Notes: a model not told the origin generated them from the letters alone. Positions 9,501-20,393 are shown, numbered from the stretch's first letter. The stretch is DNA of 64,000 nucleotides from Bacteroidota bacterium (GCA_947475165.1 CANJLD010000006.1:117780-181779); one strand, 5' to 3'. Translations and numbers: made by a program.

Positions 9501-12500
9501 GGCAATACCACCGCCCCAGTTATAGATGTAAGGTGAAGTTCCTCCGCTTACGATTGTGTTTACCGAACCGGTGTTCGCTCCATAGCAAAGAATATTAGTT
9601 GTCACCAATGTATCAATACTTAATACTTGTGCCGGTTGATTAATTGTTGCAGTGGCGGCAGCCTGACATCCGTTCGCATCGCTTACAGATACATGGTAGC
9701 TTCCGCCCTGCATATTCGTTCTGTTTTGCAAAGTGCTGCCATCGCTCCAAGCGTAAGTGTAAGCAGGCACTCCGCCAGTTGGTGTAATATTTATTGCTCC
9801 GGTGCTGTCGCTATTGCAGTTAATGTTTGAAATATTATTTACCGCAATACTTACTGAAGTAGCAGGTTGTGTAACAGCTATAGATGCAGTAGTTGAACAG
9901 TTGTTTAAATCCAAAACAGTAACCGAGTAAGTTGCCGCATTAAGCGTGTAACGGTTTTCATTTACATCACCGTCATTCCAGGTATAACTGAAAGGAGAAG
10001 TTCCTCCTGTAGTAGTTGTGCTGATGTTTCCGTTATTGCCACCGGTACAGGAAACATTTGCTGCTGTAAGAGTAGTGACAAGAAGGCTTGGCTGCGTAAT
10101 TACAGAAGAAGCAGTTCCGATGCAGCTGTTTGCATCTGTTACAGTTACGCTATAAGTTCCGGCACTTAGCAAAGTTCTGTTTTGTGCAGTAATACCACCA
10201 CCCCAGTTATAGCTATAAGCTCCGGTTCCTCCGGTTACACTTAAATTAATTCCTCCGGTTGCCTGACCATTGCAGTTCGGATTGGTCACTGAAGTAGTAA
10301 TACTGATAGCATTCGGCTGATAAACCGTAATACTGTTTACGCTGCTGCATGAGTTAGCATCGGTAACTGTTACTGTATATGTTCCTCCGGTAAGTCCGGT
10401 TCTGTTTGGTGTCGTAATTCCTCCGCCCCAGTTGTAAGTGTACGCAGCGGTTCCTCCGGTTACCGTTAAATTAATTGCACCCGTGTTTCCTCCGTTGCAG
10501 GTAAGGTTGGTATTTGTATTAGTAACGGTAAGAACAGCAGGTTGAGTAATAGTTGCACTAAAACTCGCAGAGCAGCGAGTAGCATCGTTTACGGTCACTG
10601 TATAAGTGCCGGTAGTGAGTCCGGTTCTGTTTTGAGTAGTAATTCCACCGCCCCAGTTGTAAGTATATGCACCGGTTCCTCCGCTTACATTGTTTGTAAT
10701 GGAACCCGTATTAGTACCGTTGCATAATATGTTAGCAGCAGTTAGAACAGCAGTAACTGGTGTTGCCGGTTGTGCAACCAAAGAAGTAGCGGTCACGGTG
10801 CAGCTATGAGCATCAGTAACAGTTACATTATATGTGCCTGCTATTACATTGTTCAAATTCTGAATAAAAATTCCGTTACTCCAATTGTAAGTATAAGGCG
10901 TTGTGCCGCCCGATGCAGTAAGACTAACCGCACCGTTGTTTCCTCCAAAACAAGATACAGGAGTATTACCTACCAACGCGCTCAAAACAGCAGCTGGCTG
11001 AGTAATAGTGGTTGATAGCGTAGCAGAACAAAGGTTCGCATCATACACAGTAACCGTGTATGTGCCTGCAGCAATACCGGTTCTATTTTGCGAAGTAATT
11101 CCACCGCCCCAAGTGTAAGTGTAAGGGTTTACTCCACCCGAGACAGTTAAAGTAATACTGCCGGTGCTTGAACCATTACACAAAACATTTACAGAAACTT
11201 TTGTAACGGTAATAGTTGTTGGCTCAGTAACATTGCTGCTCGAAATAGCTGAACAACCCGAGCCATCGGTAACGGTTACGCTGTAATTGCCAGCAGATAA
11301 ACCAATTCTATCCTGAGTTGTAATTCCTCCGATCCAATTATAATTTATTGGTAGTGTTCCTCCTGCAACGGTAATATCAATAGCACCGTTGCTGCCTGCG
11401 TTGCACGAAACATTTGTTACTGCAGCAGTAAGCGCAATACCGGTGCCGATTTGTGATACAGCAATTGGTAAAGATGCGGTGCAACCTGATACATCAGTTA
11501 CAGTAACTGTATAAGTTCCTGCAATTAAACTGTTACGATTTTGCGCAATAATTCCTCCGACCCAGTTGTAAGTATAGCTTCCTGCTCCACCGGTCACCGC
11601 AATGGTAATACTGCCGTCATTTCCTGCTGCGCATGAGGCATTGGTAACGGTTGGTGTAATAGTTATTGCAGAAGGTTGTGTAATATTTCTTGACCCGTTT
11701 ACGGTGCATCCTTTGTTGTCGGTAACTGTTATGATATAAGTTCCTGCGCTGAGTAAAGTTCGGTTTTGTAAAATGTTGCCATCATTCCAGATATAAGTAT
11801 AGGGTGACGTGCCACCGGTGATGGTTGAATTTATGGAACCGGTAGTTGCTCCGTTACAATTTGGGTTTACAGAAGTAAATGAAACAACAAGTGCTGCCGG
11901 TTGAATAATGTTTACTGTTCTTGAAGTAGTGCAACCATTTAAATCAGTAATGGTTACGCTGTATGAATTTGCAACCAAGTTATTGATATCTTCTGTCGTG
12001 TCCGCGTTGCTCCACGTAAATGTGTAAGGAGTAACTCCACCGTTAGGCGTAAGGTTGATACTTCCGTTATTTCCTCCGTTACAGGTTACCTGCACATTGG
12101 TTGCGGTAGATGTAAGATTAGATATTGGCTGAGTAATAGTAAAACTTGCAGTAACCGAACATCCGATTGTATTATTTGCAGTTACAGTATAAGTTCCGGC
12201 AAGCAGATTATTTCTGTCCTGCGAAACAATTCCTCCGGCCCAGTTGTAGGTGTATGGCGCGTTTGCTCCGGTTACTGTAATATCAATAGCCCCGTTGGTT
12301 CCGCCTATGCAAGAAACATTAGTTGCAGTTCCGGTAATGGTAAGATTTGAAATAGTGATACTGGTAGTTGCGGAAGCCGAACATCCGTAAGCATCGGTTG
12401 CCGTAACATTATAAGTTCCACCGGTTACAGCTGTAATGTTTGGAGTGGTTCCTCCGTTGCCCCATAAATAACTGTAAGGCGAAACTCCGTTCGATGGAAC

Positions 12501-13940
12501 TGAAGTTAACTGCACTGTTCCTCCGTTGCAAATTGTTCCTGAGGGGCTTGCCGTAATCGCGTTTGCGGGATTGCTTACATAAACAGTTTGCGAAACAGTT
12601 TTGATGCAAGCACCGAAAGTCATATTACAGATATATGTAGTGGTGGCAGTTGGAGTAGCAACAGGGTTTTTAATATTCGGATTGCTTAAACCGGTAACCG
12701 GTGTCCAGCTATAAGTAATACCACCGTTAGCAGTTAGCTGAGTAGATTGACCTAAACATAAAGTAGAGTCAACTACAGAAATGGAAGGAGCAATATCATC
12801 GCGAATATTGATGTTTGCGCTTGAAGAAACTCCACCGGTGCATGGGTTTACAGTAGCAATAGTTACCGATTCCATACTTTCTGTAAGTCCATCAGCAATC
12901 GGATTTAAATCAATACTCACCGAGCTTTGCCCTGCGGGAATCATCACTACAGTTGGTATTTGCGTGTAGTCGGTTCCGTTAGTGGCTGTTCCGCTTACTA
13001 CAACGTTTACATACATATCTACCGCTTGCACTTGTGATAAAGTGAGAGTGAAAGTTCCGCCCACACAACCTTCATAAGCCGAAGAGAAACCCGCATAATC
13101 CAAATTACCTACTGCCGAAACACTCACCGGATTTGAATTGAAAGAATAAGCCGAAAGAAAAACTCCTGAATCATAAATTCTATCCGCCACATCGGCAATT
13201 GCAATCTTTAAATGATAAGTCTGGCAAGGCGTAACCGCAGCAGTTGCAGTAAGTAAATGCGTCATTCCATCATAAACAATACTTGTATTAAGCGGAGTTT
13301 GATTGTTGGTGTATATGGAGGAATAACTTAAAGTCTGATTTGTTCCGTTACAAGTTCCGCCTTGAGAGTTTGCACCTGGGTTGCCCGGATTTACAGTATT
13401 GATAGCAACCGGCAAGTTAGTCCCGGTAATAAGTGCCATGTTTTTGTTTGTGTAATTACCTCCGCCCGGATTAGGCCCGGTGATAAAAAATCCAAACACA
13501 TCGTTAAACTGCGAACAAACCCACTCGGGGTATTCTTCCGATGCAAAAACATAATCAAACTTCAACAGCGGTCCTTGCGGAACAATATCGAACTGTAAAA
13601 TGCAGGGGTCATAAATAGTGCCGTTAGTAAGGGTAGAGAGTTGTGCATCACCGGTGGCTGTAAATTGTGTAGATGCAAAAACATTGGCACCATTCGGAAC
13701 ACTCGATACTTTACCCGATGCCAGCATCACACCACCCGGCATACCTAAATTTGTATTTGTGTTTGTAAAAGTGCCTGAACCGTTTGAGGCGCAACTCATA
13801 GAATAATTGCTGATGGTAACTCCGCTACCTGCCAGCAATTGCGACAAAGTTTGCGAGTTAGAACTTTGTGTAACGGCAATTTGCCCGAACGATGCAAAAG
13901 CACATGCGACAAGTAAGAGGGTTATATAATTACGTTTCAT
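6594..13940 (-). CDS. Giant SprB-repeat adhesin with T9SS type B (gliding C-terminal) domain
   Basis: A 2448-residue surface protein. I start at the Met giving a signal peptide (MKRNYITLLLVACAFASFGQ) rather than at the in-frame ATG 28 codons upstream. Order: a choice-of-anchor-L-like domain (about 20-235, with FDYVFASEEYPEWVCSQFND); a Calx-beta-like domain (TATNGTDYTQIP and IADGLTESMESV); an Ig-like module; about 24 SprB-type repeats of 70-80 residues (pattern CNGGNNGxIxxTVxGGTxPYTYNW ... LxAGTYxVTVTDANxCS); a last Ig-like module; and a type B sorting domain (TPNAFSPNGDGNNDVLQLYG then FDRWGEKVFEAN). SprB in Flavobacterium is the mobile gliding adhesin; this protein is likely a surface adhesin of that class. 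Neighbouring repeats are nearly identical in places, which suggests recent internal duplication. Confidence 0.92.
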   Translation of the reverse strand: MKRNYITLLLVACAFASFGQIAVTQSSNSQTLSQLLAGSGVTISNYSMSCASNGSGTFTNTNTNLGMPGGVMLASGKVSSVPNGANVFASTQFTATGDAQLSTLTNGTIYDPCILQFDIVPQGPLLKFDYVFASEEYPEWVCSQFNDVFGFFITGPNPGGGNYTNKNMALITGTNLPVAINTVNPGNPGANSQGGTCNGTNQTLSYSSIYTNNQTPLNTSIVYDGMTHLLTATAAVTPCQTYHLKIAIADVADRIYDSGVFLSAYSFNSNPVSVSAVGNLDYAGFSSAYEGCVGGTFTLTLSQVQAVDMYVNVVVSGTATNGTDYTQIPTVVMIPAGQSSVSIDLNPIADGLTESMESVTIATVNPCTGGVSSSANINIRDDIAPSISVVDSTLCLGQSTQLTANGGITYSWTPVTGLSNPNIKNPVATPTATTTYICNMTFGACIKTVSQTVYVSNPANAITASPSGTICNGGTVQLTSVPSNGVSPYSYLWGNGGTTPNITAVTGGTYNVTATDAYGCSASATTSITISNLTITGTATNVSCIGGTNGAIDITVTGANAPYTYNWAGGIVSQDRNNLLAGTYTVTANNTIGCSVTASFTITQPISNLTSTATNVQVTCNGGNNGSINLTPNGGVTPYTFTWSNADTTEDINNLVANSYSVTITDLNGCTTSRTVNIIQPAALVVSFTSVNPNCNGATTGSINSTITGGTSPYTYIWNDGNILQNRTLLSAGTYIITVTDNKGCTVNGSRNITQPSAITITPTVTNASCAAGNDGSITIAVTGGAGSYTYNWVGGIIAQNRNSLIAGTYTVTVTDVSGCTASLPIAVSQIGTGIALTAAVTNVSCNAGSNGAIDITVAGGTLPINYNWIGGITTQDRIGLSAGNYSVTVTDGSGCSAISSSNVTEPTTITVTKVSVNVLCNGSSTGSITLTVSGGVNPYTYTWGGGITSQNRTGIAAGTYTVTVYDANLCSATLSTTITQPAAVLSALVGNTPVSCFGGNNGAVSLTASGGTTPYTYNWSNGIFIQNLNNVIAGTYNVTVTDAHSCTVTATSLVAQPATPVTAVLTAANILCNGTNTGSITNNVSGGTGAYTYNWGGGITTQNRTGLTTGTYTVTVNDATRCSASFSATITQPAVLTVTNTNTNLTCNGGNTGAINLTVTGGTAAYTYNWGGGITTPNRTGLTGGTYTVTVTDANSCSSVNSITVYQPNAISITTSVTNPNCNGQATGGINLSVTGGTGAYSYNWGGGITAQNRTLLSAGTYSVTVTDANSCIGTASSVITQPSLLVTTLTAANVSCTGGNNGNISTTTTGGTSPFSYTWNDGDVNENRYTLNAATYSVTVLDLNNCSTTASIAVTQPATSVSIAVNNISNINCNSDSTGAINITPTGGVPAYTYAWSDGSTLQNRTNMQGGSYHVSVSDANGCQAAATATINQPAQVLSIDTLVTTNILCYGANTGSVNTIVSGGTSPYIYNWGGGIATPNRINLVAGTYPVTVTDNKGCTASSNAVITQPTSALSATTIVNNPNCSGGNTGAMDLSVLGGVTPYTFNWGGGITTEDRTNLATGTYTVVVTDSNNCTVSKTAIVAQPNILSVIVSSATNVLCFGGNNGTITTNVTGGTAAYTYNWGGGITTPNRIGLSAGTYTVTVIDAGLCSATTSAIITQPAYALSIAVASATNVTCYGGNNGTINTSATGGTIPYLYNWGGGNNTPNRTGLTNGNYLVLITDANGCSASASATITQPTSALNVIVSSTTNILCFGGNAGTINTMATGGTPSYTYNWGGGIITPNRTGLTAGTYSVTVTDANACSTSLSATITQPASALTAAVSSATNVLCFGGNNGAITTTVSGGTTGYVYNWDGGITTPNRTGLSAGTYNLTVTDANSCSATASAVINQPASALVIAVTSATNVTCFGGNNGAINTSATGGTTAYSYNWGGGITTVNRTGLSAGTYNVTVADANSCSATTTATITQPVAMQVAVAKADPLCMGGSNGSINTTVTGGVPPMDYLWNTGGTVEDPQGLTAGTYSVVVTDNNGCTTTGAAVLAVTNPLTLTEHHTNVTCYSLTNANIFTQVSGGLPPYHFNWNTGASSRNLMGVGDGSYSVAVTDSNGCVANINAITVIEPSLLAIGIASTDIACAGVSTGNVNVTMTGGSSPYQYYWNNNSANEDLTNVSAGTYSMTVTDVNGCTGIAIASINTLPQLNVSAAVDQLACTNSKGGINLTVNSGTAPYTYLWSTGATTEDLSNIHPGTYTVVVRDANNCPFDTAFTVTNLGTFSINATGGGTITLGQTADLHVTTTGSAQTVFNWTPTFGMDCSTCTDVTVQPGHSTLYTVIGIDTNGCEAIDTVSVTVIEDHTVYTPNAFSPNGDGNNDVLQLYGNLAGIKKFNIMIFDRWGEKVFEANEPTFTWNGIYKGELLEPTVCVYVMRAVFLDGHNEKVFKGSITILR
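8000..9200 (-). repeat. Near-identical SprB repeat block inside the adhesin gene
   Basis: Within the adhesin gene, repeats in this stretch share long identical DNA runs. For example, the segment ending in CATAAAACATTAGTAGCAG occurs both near 8435 and near 9130, and the block reading CAGTTATAAGTGTAAGCAG-like recurs with only a few changes. Encoded units read TNVLCFGGNNGxITTxVxGG, TNVTCxGGNNGxINTSATGG and so on. Boundaries are approximate. Confidence 0.75.
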
Positions 13941-14202
13941 ACGCCACGGTTTTGTAACGGGGTTACTAAAAATCTGCACCAATAGTGCCTTTGCCGTAGG
14001 GTCTTTACAGGGTAAGTTCTCCATTTCAATCCCGGTTTTTGTTTCCTTCCATTTAGTCCTTCACTAATACATTACGTAAGAAACAAGGGAAATGTTGTAT
14101 TACTAAGCTTGTAAATTGACCCGCGAGGGAGAAAGAAAAATTCTCAAAATTTCTGGAACGTTAAAAATGAGCCTGAATTAGAGGTTTTTTTTACTTGAAA
14201 CC

Positions 14203-15305
14203 ATGAACCCTTTCCTGATACAAGTAGTTACACAAACAGTTCTTCCCGACCGGCAAAGAAAAAAGAGTTCAAAGCAGGACTACTCTAACTTCGAGCTTGC
14301 CAAAGGTTTTCGTGAACTGCGCATTACAGTTATTCGTCTGCTGAAAGATGTTATTCTCATTTCGCTCGGCATTGGCTCGGCTGCTTTTGGCTGGAAAGCT
14401 TTTTGGTGCCTACTAAATTTATTGACGGTGGTGTAACGGGCATTTCATTGCTTACTACCGAGCTTACCAGTATTCCGCTTTATGCCTTGTTGCTGGTTAT
14501 TAATATTCCTTTTGTTTTTCTGGGTTACATCGTTATCAGCAAACAGTTTGCCATTAAAACAGCTATTGCCATCAGCGGTTTGGCGTTGGTGGTGGCTACG
14601 GTTCACTTTCCGGATGTTACTCACGATAAACTTTTGGTGGCAGTGTTTGGCGGATTTTTTCTTGGAGCGGGAATCGGGTTGAACGTAAGAGGGGGCGCGG
14701 TGATTGACGGCACGCAGGTGCTGGCCATTTTCCTTAGCCGGAAGCTTTCTGCTACTATGGGCGATATTATTATCGTGATTAACATTCTTATTTTTTCGGC
14801 CGCGGCTTATTTTCTTTCGATAGAAGCTGCGCTGTATTCGATGATAACTTATCTGGCGGCTTCTAAAACGCTCGATTTTGTAGTGGAAGGTATTGATGAA
14901 TACACCGGTGTTACTATTATTTCCACCCACAACGAGGAAATACGGCAGATGATTATTAACGTAATGGGCAGGGGTGGGTAACTGTTTACAACGGCAAGCG
15001 CGGTTTTGGCAAATCGGGCGAGAAGGATATTGATATTGTTTTTTACGGTTACTACCCGCTTAGAACTGAATAAGCTGAATACCGAAATTGAAAAGATTGA
15101 CCCGAACGCGTTTATTGTAATGAACAGCGTAAAGGATACGAAAGGGGGAATGGTTAAGAAGAGGTCGCTAAAACATAAAAGGAAGCGAACAAGTTTCTCC
15201 CGCAAAAAAAACGAAACAAATTTTGAGGCTGGCATGGCATTATTTTCATTCGGTTTTAGCTCCTTTTTTTCTTTCAACATTTGGCAATTTTTGGGGATAA
15301 AATAA
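14203..15305 (+). pseudogene. YitT/DUF2179-family membrane protein, frameshifted
   Basis: Three reading-frame segments together give one YitT-family membrane protein. The first encodes an N-terminus and helix (LLKDVILISLGIGSAAFGWKAF), the second five or so membrane helices (from LVPTKFIDGGVTGISLL), the third the DUF2179 tail (TVTTRLELNKLNTEIEKIDP, SVKDTKGGMVKKRSLKH). The breaks fall in single-base runs: T5 at 14400-14404 (six T needed), G3 at 14976-14978 (four G needed), T6 at 15039-15044 (five T needed). The expected end is KH near 15176; the frame instead runs on to 15305, so a fourth lesion is possible. Otherwise the protein is well conserved, which points to sequencing error or very recent inactivation. 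Family function is unknown. Confidence 0.8.
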
Positions 15306-15339
15306 GCCCGTTGAACCTCGTTTGGCAGTTCCATTTTGC

Positions 15340-15347
15340 TACATTCG
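15340..15347 (+). promoter_or_regulatory. Possible -7 promoter element of gyrB
   Basis: TACATTCG fits a TANNTTYG variant of the Bacteroidota -7 box and lies 25 bases before the gyrB ATG. A TTTG lies 15 bases upstream, shorter than the 19-bp spacer of the best promoters in this window. Confidence 0.4.
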
Positions 15348-15363
15348 CCACAGCATTTTTTAA

Positions 15364-17352
<1,989 letters not shown>

Positions 17353-17388
17353 TTCGACAAAGCGCAGATAGCAAAAGGCAAAAAATAC

Positions 17389-17419
17389 AAAGCCCTTCGA
17401 ATTTTTCGGAGGGCTTTTT
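17389..17419 (+). terminator. Rho-independent terminator of gyrB
   Basis: AAAGCCCTTCGAA, a TTT loop and TTCGGAGGGCTTT form a 13-bp stem with one G-T pair, ending in a T run. It lies 36 bases after the gyrB stop. Confidence 0.88.
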
Positions 17420-17543
17420 GTTTGTCATGGTTTTGCCATTCTTTTAACGAGAAGGAGGTAACTATATGCGTGTTAGACCAAGCGCCTATTCTAAAATCTG
17501 CCGGAAACTAAACGGTTTTTTGAGATGTGTTAGGGGGAGAAAT

Positions 17544-17575
17544 AAAAAGCCTCCCGAAAAATCGGAAGGCTTTTT
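17544..17575 (-). terminator. Rho-independent terminator of the collagen-like gene
   Basis: Read on the minus strand, AAAAAGCCTTCCGA pairs with TCGGGAGGCTTTTT (one mismatch), ending in T residues 19 bases past the stop of the collagen-like gene. The symmetry means it could also stop transcription from the left. Confidence 0.82.
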
Positions 17576-17594
17576 AAATTTTAGGGAACAAAGT

Positions 17595-18602
17595 TTAATA
17601 CACTTTAAACCCTGAGAAGAAGTTGTATTGCGAACCCGATGAAACCGTTAAGCTTTCATTAGAACCACTACTGTTATAGCTTTCGGTAGTAATTACATCA
17701 CCGGCATCCAGATACATAGTTACGTTTATACCCACACTGGTATAATCTGAAAAAGCAGCAGCATAGTTACGCGCATAATAGCTGCCGTTCAGTTTAAGAA
17801 ACATACCAATACGTGTACTATTACCCGACAATGGAAAATAAGTGCACTGTGCTTCAAAATGGTAAACCCCTGCATCGGGTGCAGTAAAAGCGCTGGTAGC
17901 ATAACCTCCACCGTCATTAAATTCCTCTACCGAGTAGGTTAACGGAGTAGCTGCTCCTCCTAACATGGTTACCGTACCAGGGTAACTTGCTCTAAACCCA
18001 ATACCTGTGCCTCCGCTGCCCGCAGGGCCTGTTGCCCCTGTAGCTCCGGTAGGTCCCGTTGCGCCTGCACCCGGACCGGTTGCTCCTGTGACACCCGTTG
18101 CTCCTGTAGCACCGGTAGCTCCTGTTAAGCCTGCACCCGTTGCACCTGTGGCACCGTTCTGACCGGTGGCTCCTGTTGCTCCTGTAGCCCCTGTAGTGCC
18201 TCCGTTAGCCGCATACAAAGCGTAAGGTACACTTACTAACTGCGAACTGCCCATATCTACATACGCCACGCCACCTGCCGGGTCAACTTCTACCTGCAAA
18301 TATTTTGCACCGCTGCCCCAGTTAATACCGGCTACCGTTCCGCTTACTACGGTTCCGCTGCCTACCTGATGCATTACCAAGCCAAACTGATTAGTGGTTT
18401 TAGTAGTGGTTTCGCGATATACAATAGTACCGGTTGAGGTTAAATCGCGCACCGTAAAGCGTAAAGCTACGTTTGTACTGGTTACCGGATTTCCGTTTGC
18501 CGCACGAACCACCGCCTGGTAATTCATAAGCCCAGGAGCTTGTGCCATTGCACCCAGTACAACTGTGGTGATAATGGTTAAAGAGAGTATTAACTTTTTC
18601 AT
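17595..18602 (-). CDS. Collagen-like protein with C1q/TNF-like C-terminal domain
   Basis: A 335-residue exported protein. Residues 1-20 are a signal peptide. Residues 20-132 form a domain common in Bacteroidota surface proteins ([19 protein letters not shown] ... [14 protein letters not shown]). Residues 133-202 are collagen-like Gly-X-Y triplets, mostly Gly-Ala-Thr, with two interruptions (GAGLT and GPGA). The C-terminal 130 residues look like a C1q/TNF jelly roll: [45 protein letters not shown] and a final FSGFKVY strand. The protein probably trimerises as a stalk with a globular head. No T9SS sorting domain is visible in it; the small gene upstream on the same strand, 39 bases away, has one. 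Confidence 0.85.
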   Translation of the reverse strand: MKKLILSLTIITTVVLGAMAQAPGLMNYQAVVRAANGNPVTSTNVALRFTVRDLTSTGTIVYRETTTKTTNQFGLVMHQVGSGTVVSGTVAGINWGSGAKYLQVEVDPAGGVAYVDMGSSQLVSVPYALYAANGGTTGATGATGATGQNGATGATGAGLTGATGATGATGVTGATGPGAGATGPTGATGATGPAGSGGTGIGFRASYPGTVTMLGGAATPLTYSVEEFNDGGGYATSAFTAPDAGVYHFEAQCTYFPLSGNSTRIGMFLKLNGSYYARNYAAAFSDYTSVGINVTMYLDAGDVITTESYNSSGSNESLTVSSGSQYNFFSGFKVY

Positions 18603-18641
18603 GTTTGGGAGTTTAATTGTGTTTAAATATTTATATACTGT

Positions 18642-19163
18642 TTAATTGATTACGTGAAATTTTTGAGTGGCAGTATGTACCTTGCCATCGGTATCCGATA
18701 CAAAATTCATAGTGAGCATATACATACCCGCAGCGTAAGAGGTAACGTTCAACTGCTCCACCACTTTTCCATTGCTATAATTGGTGCTGAATACATCCGA
18801 AATTTTTTGCCCCAGCGCATTGTAAAGTGTAAACTGAACTTTTCCTGCTTCAGGCAATTGAAAACCAAACCACATATTATCTACTGCCGGATTAGGATAT
18901 ACGACAAACGAACCGAACTGGCCTTGGGTAAGGTCTATTAAACCGGTAAGCACCTCGTTAGGCTGCTGAAAACCCTGAGTAAGAATATTGCCATTGGCAC
19001 TAAAGGTTTGCACCATAGTCATCTCACCAACGGTGTAAGATAAACTGCCGTTGGCGTTAGAAGAAAACCCACCGGTGCTGGCAATTACCGTTGGCGTAAG
19101 CATTTGCGCACTGGCAATAAAGGGTGCGGCTACAATTGTAAGAAGGAGTAAAATGTTTCTCAT
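18642..19163 (-). CDS. Small T9SS type A cargo protein, partner of the collagen-like protein
   Basis: A 173-residue exported protein: signal peptide (residues 1-19, MRNILLLLTIVAAPFIASA), a short N-terminal module with the pattern LSYTVGEMTMVQTF and ILTQGFQQPNEV, then a type A sorting domain (VVYPNPAVDNMWFGF, LYNALGQKI, YAAGMYMLTM). Small proteins with this GEx-TF/LTQGFQQP module are common in Bacteroidota, often upstream of phage-tail-like or collagen-like surface genes. It is the first gene of a likely two-gene operon. A TATTTTCG box lies about 25 bases upstream of the ATG on the minus strand. Confidence 0.83.
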   Translation of the reverse strand: MRNILLLLTIVAAPFIASAQMLTPTVIASTGGFSSNANGSLSYTVGEMTMVQTFSANGNILTQGFQQPNEVLTGLIDLTQGQFGSFVVYPNPAVDNMWFGFQLPEAGKVQFTLYNALGQKISDVFSTNYSNGKVVEQLNVTSYAAGMYMLTMNFVSDTDGKVHTATQKFHVIN

Positions 19164-19349
19164 AAAATAAAGTGTTCGTTAAATGCATTTCGAAAATAGG
19201 GCAAATGCCTGGTGCATCGAATTGTTTACACCTAATTTCATCAACAGGATGGAGATTGTTGTATGCTTAATTAAGCAGGCAGAGTTTGCTTTGCATGGAA
19301 AGGACTGCAGAAAACCGTAAAAAAAACTTGTTGTTAAAAATGAAAACAG

Positions 19350-19380
19350 CTTTGCCAAAAAGAACGTTTTCTTTATTTTT
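19350..19380 (+). promoter_or_regulatory. Bacteroidota-type promoter driving a candidate small RNA
   Basis: TTTG at 19350-19353, a 19-bp spacer and TATTTTTG at 19373-19380 match the Bacteroidota primary-sigma consensus (TTTG, 17-23 bp, TANNTTTG) exactly. No open reading frame follows; a terminator begins about 40 bases downstream. Confidence 0.7.
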
Positions 19381-19386
19381 GTCTTA

Positions 19387-19457
19387 CTCTATTTTCATGG
19401 GTTGAGAAAGGGTGATTAATCGGGAGTGCGGAACGTGGGTGCCGCACTCCTTTTTTT
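19387..19457 (+). ncRNA. Candidate small non-coding RNA, about 70 nt
   Basis: Between two minus-strand genes, a near-perfect promoter is followed by about 35 bases without a usable reading frame (its only ATG meets a stop two codons later) and a strong terminator. The predicted transcript begins about 7 bases after the -7 box. Start and end are inferred. I do not recognise it as a named RNA family. Confidence 0.5.
19422..19456 (+). terminator. Strong intrinsic terminator of the candidate small RNA
   Basis: GGAGTGCGG pairs perfectly with CCGCACTCC around a 10-base loop, followed by seven T. There is no A run on the left side, so it works only on the plus strand and cannot serve the flanking minus-strand genes. 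Confidence 0.85.
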
Positions 19458-19554
19458 ATGGCATACCGTAGCCGGTTCCAGTTAAAATCTAACAATAAAT
19501 GGTATTAGGAAATAAAAGTTACTCTTGAAAAGAGCAGAGTGGTTTAAAAAAAGC

Positions 19555-20226
19555 CTACTTAAAATTGTAAGTCAAACTTACCGCATAATGCCTTTGCGGG
19601 CTCCAAAGGTTAAAGAAATACCCCGACAGATAAAACTTGTGGTACTCAACACCTACCATTGGGCCAAAATCTAATTGCTGTGGTGCTTGTGCTAACTCGC
19701 TGTTACTGCGCACTACCGGGCATTGCTTTAAATACTGAAACGCTGCACCTACTTTTACATGCTTCTGCACAGTGTATAAAGCTTCGCTCCAGGTAAAAAA
19801 GAAACTCTCGTTCAACCTGTTTGCACAAAACGAATATTGGTTAGAAGAATAAATCTCCAAATGACCAACTTCCGCACTCATCTGCAAAGCCGGGCTAAAG
19901 CCAATAAAATTACCTACCGAAACCCCGATAGTAGGAACCGCCTGAAACGAAAATTTCTTGTGCTCCTTAGATAAAGGTTTGCCCCACAAAAACGAAAGCG
20001 TATTCACGTCCTCATAATTATACCGCACCTGCCAAAAGTTTTTATTGTTATACAAAGAAGCATAACCAAGTCCGCTAAACTGTTTTGGCGGAGCAAAGCC
20101 AACATAGGTAGTAGCCTCACCGTGCAGTTCGTTTTTCTGAGCCATCGTCTGAAACGAAACAAGCAACAATGCTGAAGCACTCAGCAAACGCAACAATCCC
20201 TTTATATCAAAACAAATAGCAGGCAT
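19555..20226 (-). CDS. Hypothetical exported protein, probable outer-membrane beta-barrel
   Basis: A 223-residue protein with a signal peptide of about 29 residues (ending LVSFQTMAQ). The mature part is rich in alternating aromatic/polar strands (NFWQVRYNYEDVNTLSFLWG, FYLSGYFFNLWSP) and ends in YAVSLTYNFK, a terminal aromatic strand typical of outer-membrane barrels. I do not recognise a family. It stands alone on the minus strand, with no clear terminator. Confidence 0.6.
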   Translation of the reverse strand: MPAICFDIKGLLRLLSASALLLVSFQTMAQKNELHGEATTYVGFAPPKQFSGLGYASLYNNKNFWQVRYNYEDVNTLSFLWGKPLSKEHKKFSFQAVPTIGVSVGNFIGFSPALQMSAEVGHLEIYSSNQYSFCANRLNESFFFTWSEALYTVQKHVKVGAAFQYLKQCPVVRSNSELAQAPQQLDFGPMVGVEYHKFYLSGYFFNLWSPQRHYAVSLTYNFK

Positions 20227-20393
20227 GTAGATAGTAGTTTCAAATCATTACTGTTTCTTACGACATTGTATAATGTTAGTTTGGTTTTGTAAGCCCGTAA
20301 TTACAATGCCCGAATTGTAAATACGTTATACCATTATTCGCTGTCTTTTGTCAAAGCTCCTTTCGTTTTTCAATTGATTTTTACTTCGATAAG

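Noticed and set aside
17466..17615. A 49-codon frame with a perfect AAGGAGGT Shine-Dalgarno 8 bases upstream of its ATG
   Set aside because: It runs through the terminator hairpin and into the end of the opposite gene, encodes no recognisable features, and SD sites are not a reliable start signal in this phylum.
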